A stretch of 64,000 nt of DNA from Amycolatopsis xylanica. GTDB lineage: Bacteria; Actinomycetota; Actinomycetes; Mycobacteriales; Pseudonocardiaceae. Both the position numbers and the translations under genes were made by a program. Positions within the stretch are counted from its first letter, which is position 1, and the number at the start of each line of letters is the position of its first letter. Location: assembly GCF_900107045.1 (NCBI RefSeq), contig NZ_FNON01000005.1, positions 248,001 to 312,000 on the forward strand, written 5' to 3'. Shown here piece by piece: positions 34,020 to 43,185 of this stretch. The notes below the pieces were generated by a model. That model was given only the letters and a program-made list of their open reading frames with translations, was not told the origin of the DNA and searched no databases.

Positions 34020-34763
34020 CTAACCGGCGCGAGGTTTGAACGCTGCCAGCGCCGTCACATCTGACGCCTGACTTCGCACGAAGAAGTCCACCCACTCCTC
34101 GATGTCCGGGTATCCGGACGTCTTGGTGATGGCTGCGCAAGCGGCCTCGGCGTCGAACTTCGTCCGCCTGAGCTGCACTCCGTGCTCGCCGAGCAACGCC
34201 CAATGGGCTCCAGATGAGCCATAGGGCATGCCCACACTGCCGGGGTTGACAATGAGCTGCTGGTTGGCCAGCCGGGCAAACGGCATGTGCGTATGTCCGC
34301 AGACGACGGTTTCTGCCGATACGCCGTCAAGAACCTCGTTCCAGCGGCCTAACGCGCTGTCCACGAGCACGATCTCTTCGTCGTCTCGTGGTGTCGCATG
34401 GCAGAACAAAACCTCGCCGAAGCCGGCAATGTCCAGCGTCATCGACGTCGGGAGAGCATCGAGCAAAGCTACCTGTGCGATGTCGACCATGCCCGCCGCC
34501 CACGTGGCGATGGGATCAGGAACGGTGATCTCTTCCCCTCTGGCCAGCGCGACCATCTCGCGGTCGGCATTTCCGCGCACCCACAGGGCCCGGCTACCCA
34601 AGCCGGCCAGCCGGTCGAGCGTGGGACCCTGCAGCGGCCCGGCAGCGACATCGCCACACAGCACGATCAAATCGGCCGCCTGGAGGTCCGGCTCGGCGAG
34701 TACCGCGTCGAGCGCGGGTAGTACTCCGTGGATGTCGGCGAGAACGGCTACTTGGTTCAGCAT
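34020..34763 (-). CDS. Metallophosphoesterase family protein
   Basis: A 247-residue protein with the calcineurin-like metal motifs: LADIHGVLPAL (D-x-H), LCGDVAAGP (GD), RGNADRE (GN[H/A]), FCHATP (H) and CGHTHMPF (GHTH). It resembles YfcE/MJ0936-type phosphodiesterases. The substrate is unknown. It is divergent from rarA, with 66 bp between starts. Confidence 0.9.
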   Translation of the reverse strand: MLNQVAVLADIHGVLPALDAVLAEPDLQAADLIVLCGDVAAGPLQGPTLDRLAGLGSRALWVRGNADREMVALARGEEITVPDPIATWAAGMVDIAQVALLDALPTSMTLDIAGFGEVLFCHATPRDDEEIVLVDSALGRWNEVLDGVSAETVVCGHTHMPFARLANQQLIVNPGSVGMPYGSSGAHWALLGEHGVQLRRTKFDAEAACAAITKTSGYPDIEEWVDFFVRSQASDVTALAAFKPRAG

Positions 34764-34816
34764 GGGTCCAGCATCGTGTCAGCCGACATGCGCGCCCAGT
34801 GCTGTTCGCGGTCGGC

Positions 34817-34822
34817 TAACGT
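34817..34822 (+). promoter_or_regulatory. Candidate -10 element of a leaderless rarA transcript
   Basis: TAACGT lies 7 bp upstream of the rarA GTG start. This is the distance expected if transcription began at the start codon itself, and no Shine-Dalgarno is present. Leaderless mRNAs are common in actinomycetes. Confidence 0.4.
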
Positions 34823-34829
34823 CGGGGGT

Positions 34830-36197
34830 GTGCAGGATGAGTTGTTCACCGTGAACCCCGACCTTGGGCCGCCGCCGGCGCCGACTGGTGGGTATGAGCC
34901 GCAGGCCGTGCCCGCGGGTTCGCCGCTGGCTGTCCGGATGCGGCCCAGAACGCTCGGCGAGGTCGTCGGGCAGCAGCACCTGCTCAAGGAGGGCGCGCCG
35001 TTGCGTCGCCTCGTCGAAGGCGCCGCGCCGGCGTCCGTGCTGCTCTACGGTCCGCCGGGGACAGGCAAGACGACACTGGCCAACCTGGTGTCGGCTGCCA
35101 CTGGGCGGCGGTTCGTCGCCATGTCGGCGCTCTCCGCCGGTGTCAAGGAGGTGCGGGGCGTCATCGAGGAGGCACGGCGCCGCCGTAATTACAACGCCGA
35201 GAACACCGTGCTGTTCATCGACGAAGTTCACCGGTTCTCCAAGACCCAGCAAGACGCGCTGCTCGGCGCGGTCGAGGACCGTACTGTGCTGCTTGTCGCC
35301 GCGACCACCGAGAATCCGTCGTTTTCCGTCGTGTCGCCGCTGTTGTCGCGGTCATTGGTCCTGCAGCTTCGTCCTTTGACCGACGACGATATTCAGCAGC
35401 TGATCGAGCGTGCGTTGACGGATGAGCGCGGACTGGCCGACGAGCTCCAGCTCGCAGATGAGGCTCGCGCGCATCTCGTACGTCTGGCATCCGGTGACGC
35501 GCGTCGTGCGTTGACCGCTTTGGAGGCAGCCGCGGACGCTGCTTCCGCAACCGAACACAAGACCATCGATCTCGCGATCGTCGAGTCCACTGTGGATAAG
35601 GCGGCGGTTCGTTACGATCGTGATGGTGACCAGCACTACGACGTCATCAGCGCTTTCATCAAGTCCATTCGCGGGTCTGACGTGGACGCCGCGTTGCACT
35701 ACCTCGCGCGTATGATCGAAGCGGGAGAAGATCCGCGATTCCTCGCGCGGCGACTTGTCGTGCACGCGAGCGAAGACGTCGGAATGGCCGATCCGACGGC
35801 ACTTCAGGTGGCCGTGGCCGCCGCGCACGCGGTGCAGTTCATAGGCATGCCCGAGGGGAGGATCGCGCTGGCACAGGCGACGATCCACTTGGCGACGGCC
35901 CCGAAGTCCAACGCGGTCATCACCGGTATCGATGCCGCGCTCGCTGACGTGCGAGCCGGCAAGATCGGGACCGTGCCGCCGCATCTGCGTGATGGGCACT
36001 ATGCGGGTGCCGCGAAACTCGGCAACGCGCAGGGATATCGCTACCCGCATGATGTGCCCGAAGGCGTGCTGACGCAGCAGTATCCGCCCGACGTTCTTGT
36101 CGGGCAGGACTACTACAATCCGACCCAGCGTGGCGTGGAACGGACACTCGCTGAGCGAGTGCCGAAGCTGCGTCGCACCATCCGTGGTGAACGCTAG
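34830..36197 (+). CDS. rarA: Replication-associated recombination protein A (MgsA/RarA ATPase)
   Basis: A 455-residue AAA+ ATPase. It begins VQDELFTVNP, has Walker A GPPGTGKTT, Walker B VLFIDEVHRF, sensor 1 ATTENPS and the C-terminal tetramerisation region with EDVGMADP and GNAQGYRYPHD, all diagnostic for the RarA/WRNIP1 family. RarA acts at stalled replication forks. GTG 34830 is chosen over an upstream open frame (34728) that reads antisense into the phosphoesterase start. Confidence 0.94.
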   Translation: MQDELFTVNPDLGPPPAPTGGYEPQAVPAGSPLAVRMRPRTLGEVVGQQHLLKEGAPLRRLVEGAAPASVLLYGPPGTGKTTLANLVSAATGRRFVAMSALSAGVKEVRGVIEEARRRRNYNAENTVLFIDEVHRFSKTQQDALLGAVEDRTVLLVAATTENPSFSVVSPLLSRSLVLQLRPLTDDDIQQLIERALTDERGLADELQLADEARAHLVRLASGDARRALTALEAAADAASATEHKTIDLAIVESTVDKAAVRYDRDGDQHYDVISAFIKSIRGSDVDAALHYLARMIEAGEDPRFLARRLVVHASEDVGMADPTALQVAVAAAHAVQFIGMPEGRIALAQATIHLATAPKSNAVITGIDAALADVRAGKIGTVPPHLRDGHYAGAAKLGNAQGYRYPHDVPEGVLTQQYPPDVLVGQDYYNPTQRGVERTLAERVPKLRRTIRGER

Positions 36198-36274
36198 AGA
36201 GGCACGGCTGGGGTAGGCACAGTCGGAGCGCGCCGGAGCCGCACGCACTTGTGACGCGCATTCGGAGACTTAGA

Positions 36275-37447
36275 TCACGCAGGCACTGGCGCATCGACTC
36301 GCACCGGTAGCGAGACGAGGCCGCGCAGCAGTGGGTCCGGTCGGTATACCGGGGCCGGAGCGTCCTCGTCGAGTCGCAGATGCGCGAAGCGGCGCAGCAG
36401 GCCTGTCAGCGCGATCTTGACCTCCATCCTCGCCAGCGTCGCGCCAAGGCAACACGGATTGTCGCACCCGAACCCGAACACTGTTCCGACCGGTCGCCGC
36501 AGGTCCAGGGACTCAGGGTTGCGAAATTGTCTCGGGTCGCGGTTCGCCGCGCCGAGTACGGGATACAGCAGGTCGCCCGGCCTGATGCGGTAGCCGGCGA
36601 AGTTCAGGCAGTCCGCGGTCGTCAGCGGAGCGCCGATCGAGACCGGCCCGTCATAGCGCAGCAACTCTTCGGCGGCGGTGTCGATCATCTCTGGATCCGC
36701 ACGTAGCTCGTCGGCTTTATCGGGATGCCGCAGGAGGGTGTGTACGGCGTTTCCGAGGTAGTGCACGGTTGTCTCGGTGCCAGATACGAGCAGGAGCAGG
36801 ACTTGCCGGATGAGTTCGTTCTCGCTCAGCGGTCCGTCGTCGTCTCTGACCGTGGTCAGCCTGGACAGCAGGTCAGGGCGTGGTTCGCGGCGCCGGATCT
36901 CAACGAGTTCTTCGAGGTAGGCGCTGAAGGCCGCCGTGGCGTCCGCGGCCTTCGCCGCTACGCCGATCGGGTCACGTTCGGCAGGAGTCCTGCCGAATAC
37001 GGGCGCGATGTCGGCGAACCAGGCCAGAATCGTTTCGTGGGCCTGAGCAGGCACGCCGAGCAGTTCGAGCCGTACCAGTGCGGCCAGTGGTTCGGCGAAG
37101 TCGGCGAGGAGCTCCACGAACGGAGCATCAGCAACCAGATCCAGTTGTCGCTCGACCAGCCGATGGATTCTCGGCCACATCGCGTCGACGATAGGTCTGG
37201 TGAACGCCTCATCGACGAGGCGTCGTGTCCGGCTGTCGTCCGGCACTCGATGCGGCACGGCTTCGTCCGTGGATGACCGCTTCAGCCGAGGGTGTCGCAG
37301 TAGCCGCTGCACGTCCTGGTGGCGGGTGATCATCCAGCCGCCCAGAGCCGGTTCGAAGTGCACCGGTGCTCGCTCGCGAAGCCTGCGATAGAAGGGGTAG
37401 GGGTTCTGGATGAAGTCGGGGTCCAGTGTGTCGAAGCGGAGTGTCAT
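36275..37447 (-). CDS. Cytochrome P450 with an unusual heme-binding loop
   Basis: A 390-residue P450. The I-helix motif is SGTETT, the K-helix ExxR is EELLR, and the ANRDPRQFRNP segment before the heme loop is standard. The Cys-ligand loop reads FGFGCDNPCCLG instead of FGxGxHxCxG. It has two extra residues and an Asp/Asn-Pro in place of the conserved His, and two Cys side by side. The Cys before Leu-Gly is the expected thiolate. The rest of the protein looks intact, so it is probably functional. It is divergent from the LuxR-type regulator (47-bp gap), a likely regulator-target pair. No ferredoxin gene is adjacent. Confidence 0.9.
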   Translation of the reverse strand: MTLRFDTLDPDFIQNPYPFYRRLRERAPVHFEPALGGWMITRHQDVQRLLRHPRLKRSSTDEAVPHRVPDDSRTRRLVDEAFTRPIVDAMWPRIHRLVERQLDLVADAPFVELLADFAEPLAALVRLELLGVPAQAHETILAWFADIAPVFGRTPAERDPIGVAAKAADATAAFSAYLEELVEIRRREPRPDLLSRLTTVRDDDGPLSENELIRQVLLLLVSGTETTVHYLGNAVHTLLRHPDKADELRADPEMIDTAAEELLRYDGPVSIGAPLTTADCLNFAGYRIRPGDLLYPVLGAANRDPRQFRNPESLDLRRPVGTVFGFGCDNPCCLGATLARMEVKIALTGLLRRFAHLRLDEDAPAPVYRPDPLLRGLVSLPVRVDAPVPA

Positions 37448-37494
37448 TCCCTCGGGTTCCCGGGTCTGGTGGACGGAAAGCGCGGCTTAGTGAA

Positions 37495-39912
37495 ATGGTG
37501 TCGAGTGAGACGGGTGCGCAGCAGTCGGCAAACGGCGCACCGTTACGTTTGTGTTGCGCCTCGTGCGGCGGGCCCGTCCCCGAGGGAGGACGATCCCGCT
37601 ACTGCTCTAGTGCGTGCCGTCAGCGTGCTTACCGACTGAGGACCAAGCAGAGCCGTGCTTCCGAAATCGCTGGAAACCTTGCCGAGTTCCCTGATTCATT
37701 CGTAGGACGTCATGATGAATTGGCCGAACTGGGAAGATTGCTCAATGCTTCGAGGCTGGTTACCGTAACCGGTCCTGCGGGCGCTGGGAAGACCAGGTTG
37801 GCGAGGGAGGTCGCAGCCAGGCAACAGCGAGATGGTCATCGGTATCCCGATGGGGTTTGGCAAGCAGACCTGACCGTCATCCCCAAGGGTGATCTCGTCG
37901 TGCCGGCGATAGCACGTGCGGTGGGCATCCGGACCGGTTCCGGCCTTGCCCCGGAGAAGCTCGCCGAGGCGATGGGGGAGCGGAAGCTGCTGCTCGTCTT
38001 GGACAATTGCGAACACGTCCTCCGTCGCTGCGCTGACGCGGTCGAAGCCTTGTTGACGTCATGTCCGTCTGTCCGCATCCTGGCGACGAGCCGGGAAGCG
38101 CTGCGTGTCCGAGGGGAGCAGTCGTTCCCGCTGGGTGAACTCGCATTGCCGGTCACTGGCGAAGTGCTCACAGCCGCGCAAGCGGGTCACTCCGATGCCG
38201 TCCGCTTGTTCGTAGACCGGGCGACTGCGGTCGATCCCGGGTTCGAGCTGACAGATGCCAACGCGTCTACGATCGCCGCGCTGTGCCGTCGGCTGGACGG
38301 CATGCCTCTGGCGATCGAGCTCGCGGCCCGCCGCGTGCGCCTGCTCGGGCCCGCCGATTTGTTGGACCGGTTGGACGGCAAGCTCGATGTGCTCTCGCTC
38401 GGTACACGTACCGCGACCTCAAGGCACGACAGTCTGGAAGCGGCGATCGGCTGGGATTATGAGCTGCTCGCGCCGGGCGAACAGGAGCTCTGGCGGCGCC
38501 TTTCAGTTCTTGCCGGCTCATTCCCGATCGAACTCGCTGAGGCCGTGGCGGGCCACGGCAAGGAGACGCTCGACCTCGTGGCGAGTCTTGAAGCCAAATC
38601 TCTGCTGGTACCGGTGCCCAAAGGCGACTCCGTCTGGTTTCGCCAGCTGGAATCCATCCGGATCTACGGCCGTGATCGCCTGGAGGCTGCCGGTGAATGC
38701 GACGCCACGCATGATCGACTCGCCGATTGGCTGGTGGAGCTTGTCGAGCCGCATCTAGGGCGGTACATGATGCCGGTGCCTGTCCTTGAGGCAATTGACG
38801 CGCATTGGCCTAACTTGGTCGCAGCCGTCGAATGGATGTCCAGTCGTCGCGATGAGCGCCATGGCGCGCTTGCGTTCGCGCTGGGTAAGCACTGGCTGCG
38901 TCATGGGATCAACCTCGAGGACACCTATCGCATGCTGCGGGCCGCGCTGGACATGGCGACCGGCGCGGCGAATGCCGGGCTGGTGCTTTCGGCGCTTTCG
39001 ACGACGACCTCCGTTCTCGGCGACCAAGCCGAGTCGCTCGGCTACGCATGGCGTGCCGTTGACATCGAACGAGCACTGGACCGGCCGGCGCGCTTGGCGA
39101 AAGCGCTTGATGACCTCGGCCATGCGTTGTTCTGTTCCGGTGAGTATCGAGCGGCTCGCCCAAGCTACTTGGAAAGCCTGCGGATCCTGCGAGGGCTGGG
39201 CGACCCTGTCGCATTACTGGGTTCACTCAACAACGTCGCCTGGGTTTCCCTTAACTGGGGAGAAGAAGACCTGGCTGAGAAATTGCTGGCGGAAGCTTTG
39301 CCGCTGGCGCAGTATCTTGGATCCGGTAATATGGTCATCGCGTTGCTCCACACCTCTGGCGTGCTTTCTTTGATCAGGGGAGATGTGGACAGTGCCGCTG
39401 AAAGATTCGCTGAATCATTGACAATGGGCCGCGAAAATCCATACCACCTGGTGCACGGGTTGGAAGGTCTCGGCATCGTGGCCGCTGAACTCGGTGACGA
39501 CGATCGTGCCATCCGGCTCATTCACGGTGCGGCCGCCGTCCGCCGACAAGTTCGCACCACCGGGGAACCGGTCTGGGCTGAGCGAGTGGATGCCGCCGCG
39601 GCGATAGCGGCAGGCAGACTCGGAGCACGCGAAGCAGTGGCTTCGGCAGCGGGGCAGCGGATGACGTTGACCTGTCTGGCGGACTACGCTTTGAACGGCG
39701 TAGTCCCGCCGCCGACTGTGGTGCTGAGTACGCGCGAGCACACGATCGCCGCGTTGGTCGCCGACGGGATGACCAATGAGCGCATTGCGCGCAGGTTGCG
39801 AGTATCTCGCCGGACCGTCGCCACCCATCTGGAACGTATCCGGGGAAAACTCGACGTACGTTCTCGCGCGGAGGTCGCCGCTTGGGTCGCAAGGGGAGAA
39901 AACGTCGAATAG
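37495..39912 (+). CDS. Large ATP-binding LuxR-type regulator with N-terminal zinc-ribbon
   Basis: A protein of about 805 residues. The first ~45 residues contain CCASCGGP and YCSSACRQRAYR, a Cys-rich ribbon likely to bind zinc. A STAND/AAA-type ATPase follows (Walker A TGPAGAGKTRLA, Walker B LLLVLDNCEH), then a winged-helix region and TPR-like helical repeats (about residues 480-720). The C-terminus is a LuxR HTH (LSTREHTIAALVADGMTNERIARRLRVS). Such LAL/NB-ARC-like regulators control secondary metabolism or stress genes. It is divergent from the P450 gene. ATG 37495 is chosen because the upstream part of the frame runs into the P450. Confidence 0.85.
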   Translation: MVSSETGAQQSANGAPLRLCCASCGGPVPEGGRSRYCSSACRQRAYRLRTKQSRASEIAGNLAEFPDSFVGRHDELAELGRLLNASRLVTVTGPAGAGKTRLAREVAARQQRDGHRYPDGVWQADLTVIPKGDLVVPAIARAVGIRTGSGLAPEKLAEAMGERKLLLVLDNCEHVLRRCADAVEALLTSCPSVRILATSREALRVRGEQSFPLGELALPVTGEVLTAAQAGHSDAVRLFVDRATAVDPGFELTDANASTIAALCRRLDGMPLAIELAARRVRLLGPADLLDRLDGKLDVLSLGTRTATSRHDSLEAAIGWDYELLAPGEQELWRRLSVLAGSFPIELAEAVAGHGKETLDLVASLEAKSLLVPVPKGDSVWFRQLESIRIYGRDRLEAAGECDATHDRLADWLVELVEPHLGRYMMPVPVLEAIDAHWPNLVAAVEWMSSRRDERHGALAFALGKHWLRHGINLEDTYRMLRAALDMATGAANAGLVLSALSTTTSVLGDQAESLGYAWRAVDIERALDRPARLAKALDDLGHALFCSGEYRAARPSYLESLRILRGLGDPVALLGSLNNVAWVSLNWGEEDLAEKLLAEALPLAQYLGSGNMVIALLHTSGVLSLIRGDVDSAAERFAESLTMGRENPYHLVHGLEGLGIVAAELGDDDRAIRLIHGAAAVRRQVRTTGEPVWAERVDAAAAIAAGRLGAREAVASAAGQRMTLTCLADYALNGVVPPPTVVLSTREHTIAALVADGMTNERIARRLRVSRRTVATHLERIRGKLDVRSRAEVAAWVARGENVE

Positions 39913-40052
39913 GTGGCGATCGCCGTGTGTGCATTGGCCGGGCGCCACCGTATAACGACCTATATGGCGGTTCGTTGGAGTTCACAGACCAAGGGGGACT
40001 ACGTCTTCGTGGTCCGACGAAGAACAGTGCCTAGTGGGGATCGAGCAGACGA

Positions 40053-40082
40053 GAGGGTGCTGCCCGAGTAGGCAGCACCCTC
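40053..40082. terminator. Strong hairpin between convergent genes
   Basis: A perfect 12-bp stem (40053-40064 with 40071-40082, GAGGGTGCTGCC arm) and a 6-nt loop. It lies 7 bp before the phospholipase stop and about 140 bp after the LuxR-type gene, so it can end transcription from both sides. Confidence 0.8.
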
Positions 40083-40089
40083 GTGAACG

Positions 40090-42150
40090 TCAGCTTCGGC
40101 CGTCCTCCACTCGGGCTGTGAGCGTACGCAGGAACGAGGGGTCGCCGTCGGCGGTCACACGGACGTCATACCAGCCGTCGGATGTCGGCCAAGCCACCTG
40201 GGCGGAGCGTCCAGCGGCTAGACGCACCACGCGAGTGGAACGGTCGGAGGCGAGCCGCAGTGTGAGCGATGAAGCGCCGCCGTTGACGATTTTGAACTCG
40301 ACACCGCGACGGTAGGTCAGGATGCGTGTCTGGACGTCGACCTTGGAGGCCGATCCTAGGCGGCTACCTGCTAGCTCCCACCAGGAGCGGTTCGGGCCTT
40401 GAACGACCACGCGGTACGTGTCCCCGCTCAGGGGCAGGGTTTGTGAGAGCGTGTCTTGAACGTCTTGATGTGACGGTTCCGCAAGCTCGCCCTTGTAGCC
40501 GTACAAGGCGAAATGTGCCGAGGAGCGGCCGCTGTTAGCGAGGCGGACCACGAGGTTTCCCGCGTCGTTGAGCGCACCGGAGACGGTTGTTTGGTACGGC
40601 AATGGACGTGCGGGGCGCGTGCCAGGTTCGGCCGTCGGCAGCTTCTGCTCGGCTGGCGGCTTAGGGTGCCAGCGCGTGATCGGCGCGGGAACCGGGCCGG
40701 GGTGGGCGACTCGCGGTGGCCTTCCGGCGTTGGAAAAGTCGAAGGCTCCTGTCAGGTCGCCGGCGACTCGACGGCGCCATGGGCTGATGTTCGGCTCTGC
40801 CACTCCGGTCCAGCGTTCCAGCAGGCGCAGCACGGAAGTGTGGTCGTAGACGGTCGAATCCACATACCCGCCGATGGTCCACGGGGAAACGACCGTCATC
40901 GGCACGCGCGGGCCGAATCCGAGCGGCTGGCCGTTGTAGTGGTCCGCGTCGTTGGCTGCGTTGCCAGGCGGAACCGGCGGTGGCACGTGGTCGAAGTATC
41001 CGTCGTTTTCGTCGAAGTTGATCAGTAATACCGTCTTGGACCAGGTCTCCCGGTCCGACGCGATGGCGTCCAGCACGTTGTAGATGAGATTCGCGCTGCC
41101 GACCGGAGTCGACGCGCCAGGGTGCTCGGAGTCCACCGCCGACGGGACGAGCCAGCTGACCTTCGGCAGTCTGTGGGCCTTGATGTCGGCGCGCAACCTG
41201 CTCGCCAAGGTCAGTGGCTCACCGCGGTACATCGCTTTGCGGAACAGGCTCTGCTCGGCGGGGGTAAGCTTGGAGACAGCCGCGTCGAACTGGGCGAGCA
41301 GCTTCTTCCGATCCTCTTCGGATTTGTCGAACAACGCGTAGTAGAACTCTTCGGTCGTGCGATACTTGCCGTCCACTCCGGCTAGAATCTTCTTGCCGAT
41401 CTTTTTGAACGGCACGAAGTATTCGACGGCATTGTCGGTGAAGTTGTCCCATTCCTGGTAGATCTGCCACGAAATGCCCGCTGCTTCAAGCCGCTCCGGG
41501 TAGGTGGTCCACTCGTAGCCAGGGTGGTCGTAGGAGTACGCCGCGTTGGTGACCGCACGGGTGCCGTTCGGCTCATTTCCGACGGTTCCGGTCCAGAGGA
41601 AGTTCCGGTTCGGGTTGGTCGAACCGAAGATCGAGCAGTGGTAGGCATCGCAGATTGTGAAGGTGTCCGCGAGCTCGTACTGCAGCGCGATGTCGCGGCG
41701 ATCGTAGTAGGTCATCGTGGCCGGGCTCTTGGCGCCGATCCAGCCGTTGTTCCAGCCCCGTGCCCATGCCTTGCCCGTGCCGCCCCAGCTGTGGTCGAGA
41801 TCGCCGAGGTACTGGATGTCCGACGGATCGCGGCCTTCGCGCTCGGCCTCCTTCCGCAGAGAGAACGGGAGGACGGTGCCGCCCGCCGGGTTGGGCTGCT
41901 CGAACACCGACTTGCCGTCCGGCAGCTCGAGCGGATGGGGGTCGGAGAAGCCGCGGACACCTCGAAGTGAGCCGAAGTAATGGTCGAACGACCGGTTCTC
42001 CTGCATCAGCACGATCACGTGCTCGACGCGATCGAGACCACCTCGGCGCATGGGTTCGGCCATGGCCGCGTGGACCGACGGGGGCAACAGGGAGCCGGCG
42101 ATCGCGGCTCCGGATACGCCGAGGAGACGGCGGCGGGACAGTTCAGGCAT
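40090..42150 (-). CDS. Secreted phospholipase C, phosphocholine-specific type
   Basis: A 686-residue protein with a Tat signal (SRRRLLGVSGAAIAGSLL, about residues 5-22). The phosphoesterase core has VLMQENRSFDHYFGSL, a DHSWGG segment and LLINFDENDGYFDHV, the metal-site motifs of non-hemolytic PLC. Two C-terminal beta-rich DUF756 domains follow, as in PlcN/Plc-A-type enzymes. It would hydrolyse phosphatidylcholine outside the cell and supply phosphate or choline. The start at 42150 places the Tat motif at the N-terminus; the open frame to 42372 has no such support. Confidence 0.93.
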   Translation of the reverse strand: MPELSRRRLLGVSGAAIAGSLLPPSVHAAMAEPMRRGGLDRVEHVIVLMQENRSFDHYFGSLRGVRGFSDPHPLELPDGKSVFEQPNPAGGTVLPFSLRKEAEREGRDPSDIQYLGDLDHSWGGTGKAWARGWNNGWIGAKSPATMTYYDRRDIALQYELADTFTICDAYHCSIFGSTNPNRNFLWTGTVGNEPNGTRAVTNAAYSYDHPGYEWTTYPERLEAAGISWQIYQEWDNFTDNAVEYFVPFKKIGKKILAGVDGKYRTTEEFYYALFDKSEEDRKKLLAQFDAAVSKLTPAEQSLFRKAMYRGEPLTLASRLRADIKAHRLPKVSWLVPSAVDSEHPGASTPVGSANLIYNVLDAIASDRETWSKTVLLINFDENDGYFDHVPPPVPPGNAANDADHYNGQPLGFGPRVPMTVVSPWTIGGYVDSTVYDHTSVLRLLERWTGVAEPNISPWRRRVAGDLTGAFDFSNAGRPPRVAHPGPVPAPITRWHPKPPAEQKLPTAEPGTRPARPLPYQTTVSGALNDAGNLVVRLANSGRSSAHFALYGYKGELAEPSHQDVQDTLSQTLPLSGDTYRVVVQGPNRSWWELAGSRLGSASKVDVQTRILTYRRGVEFKIVNGGASSLTLRLASDRSTRVVRLAAGRSAQVAWPTSDGWYDVRVTADGDPSFLRTLTARVEDGRS

Positions 42151-42359
42151 GCCTGGAACCTTTGCCGAGCGAGATGAACGGCACAAGAACCCGACGGGTC
42201 TATGAATCGCGGGCGACCGGTGATCGGCCGTTGCCAGCGAGTAGCCATGCACTGGCAGACTCAGTACGGCTCGCACCAGCGGATACGGCCAGTACCGGGT
42301 GGCGGCGTCCCCCCCCGTAAAGTCGCAGGTCTGCGATCTTCGGCGTAGCTCGCTGGATA
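42151..42359. other. Upstream region of the phospholipase gene, no gene seen
   Basis: About 210 bp that presumably carry the phospholipase promoter (minus strand). A run of eight C occurs at 42309-42316, just before the dehydrogenase remnant. No clear operator or ORF with a recognisable product was found. Confidence 0.4.
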
Positions 42360-42560
42360 CTGATCGCGACAATCCGTACTACGTTGCCCAGCTTCCCGGC
42401 GCGGCTCGCGTTGAAGGACGCGAAGCTCGTGCTCGACGCCGCGTCCGATGCCGACCTCGCCGGGGCGCGGGCCACGATGACGCACCTTCAGGCCGCGGTC
42501 GACGCTGGACGTGGCGATGACGACATGGCTGTGCTTTTCGCCGCGGTTCGCCCGAACTGA
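42360..42560 (+). pseudogene. 3' remnant of a 6PGDH-type NAD(P)-dependent oxidoreductase
   Basis: The frame ending at the TGA 42558-42560 reads FPARLALKDAKLVLDAA, then DLAGARATMTHLQAAVDAG, then GDDDMAVLFAAVRPN. This is the typical C-terminal helical tail of 3-hydroxyisobutyrate dehydrogenase/imine-reductase-like proteins (KDxxLALxxA and GxGDxDMAxxxxxL patterns). The N-terminal Rossmann domain and the rest of the gene are absent: upstream of about 42390 the similarity stops. A hairpin at 42565-42581 follows the stop like a leftover terminator. It seems to be a deletion relic. Confidence 0.62.
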
Positions 42561-42564
42561 TCGA

Positions 42565-42581
42565 GTGCTCGCACCGAGCAC
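42565..42581 (+). terminator. Hairpin after the dehydrogenase remnant
   Basis: GTGCTCG (42565-42571) pairs perfectly with CGAGCAC (42575-42581) across a 3-nt loop, 4 bp after the stop of the gene remnant. It is probably the terminator of the lost gene. The 208 bp from here to the DUF948 start hold only a possible -10 (TAGCCT) near 42751. Confidence 0.5.
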
Positions 42582-42789
42582 GGAAAGCATCGACGTGCCC
42601 GGTGACAACGCGTGATCGCGTGTTCGCTTCGACGACGAATCGGCTGCGGAAGCCGGCCGGGTCGCCGCCGAGTAACCCGGCTAGCCACCGGTCGGCCACC
42701 GAGAGCCACCGACGGGCGGGGCAGTCCCGGCAAACGACTCCCAGCGCGGTAGCCTGACCAGCAATCACCCATGACTTCGAGGAGGGCCC

Positions 42790-43185
42790 GTGTCAGCAGT
42801 GGAAATAGCCGCGCTGATCGCCGCCGGAGCGTTCGTGCTGCTGGTGTTGCTGCTGGCGATTCCGCTGCTCAAGCTCGGCCGCACGCTGGACGCAGCCACC
42901 GAAGCGATCAAGACGGCGAACGACGGCACCGACCCGTTGCTGGTCAACGCGAACCAGACCATCACGCACGTCAACACCCAGCTCGAACGGGTGGACGGCA
43001 TCACCGCCAACGCGCAGGCCGTCAGCGGCAACGTCTCGGCGTTGTCGTCGGTGTTCACCGCGACGTTGGGCGGCCCGCTGGTGAAGACCGCCGCACTGTC
43101 CTATGGGGTCAGCAAAGCGATCAAGGCCCGTCGTAAGAAGAAGGAAGCGAAGGCCGCGCGCCCGGGTCGCAGGAGGAAGCAGTGA
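42790..43185 (+). CDS. DUF948 family protein
   Basis: A 131-residue protein with a single N-terminal transmembrane helix (about residues 5-27) and an alpha-helical body with a conserved TITHVNTQLERVDGIT, typical of DUF948 (methyl-accepting-like coiled coil). The C-terminus is very basic (RRKKKEAKAARPGRRRK). Start GTG follows GAGGAGG. First gene of the conserved alaS cluster; it overlaps the next gene by 4 bp (GTGA). Function unknown. Confidence 0.88.
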   Translation: MSAVEIAALIAAGAFVLLVLLLAIPLLKLGRTLDAATEAIKTANDGTDPLLVNANQTITHVNTQLERVDGITANAQAVSGNVSALSSVFTATLGGPLVKTAALSYGVSKAIKARRKKKEAKAARPGRRRKQ

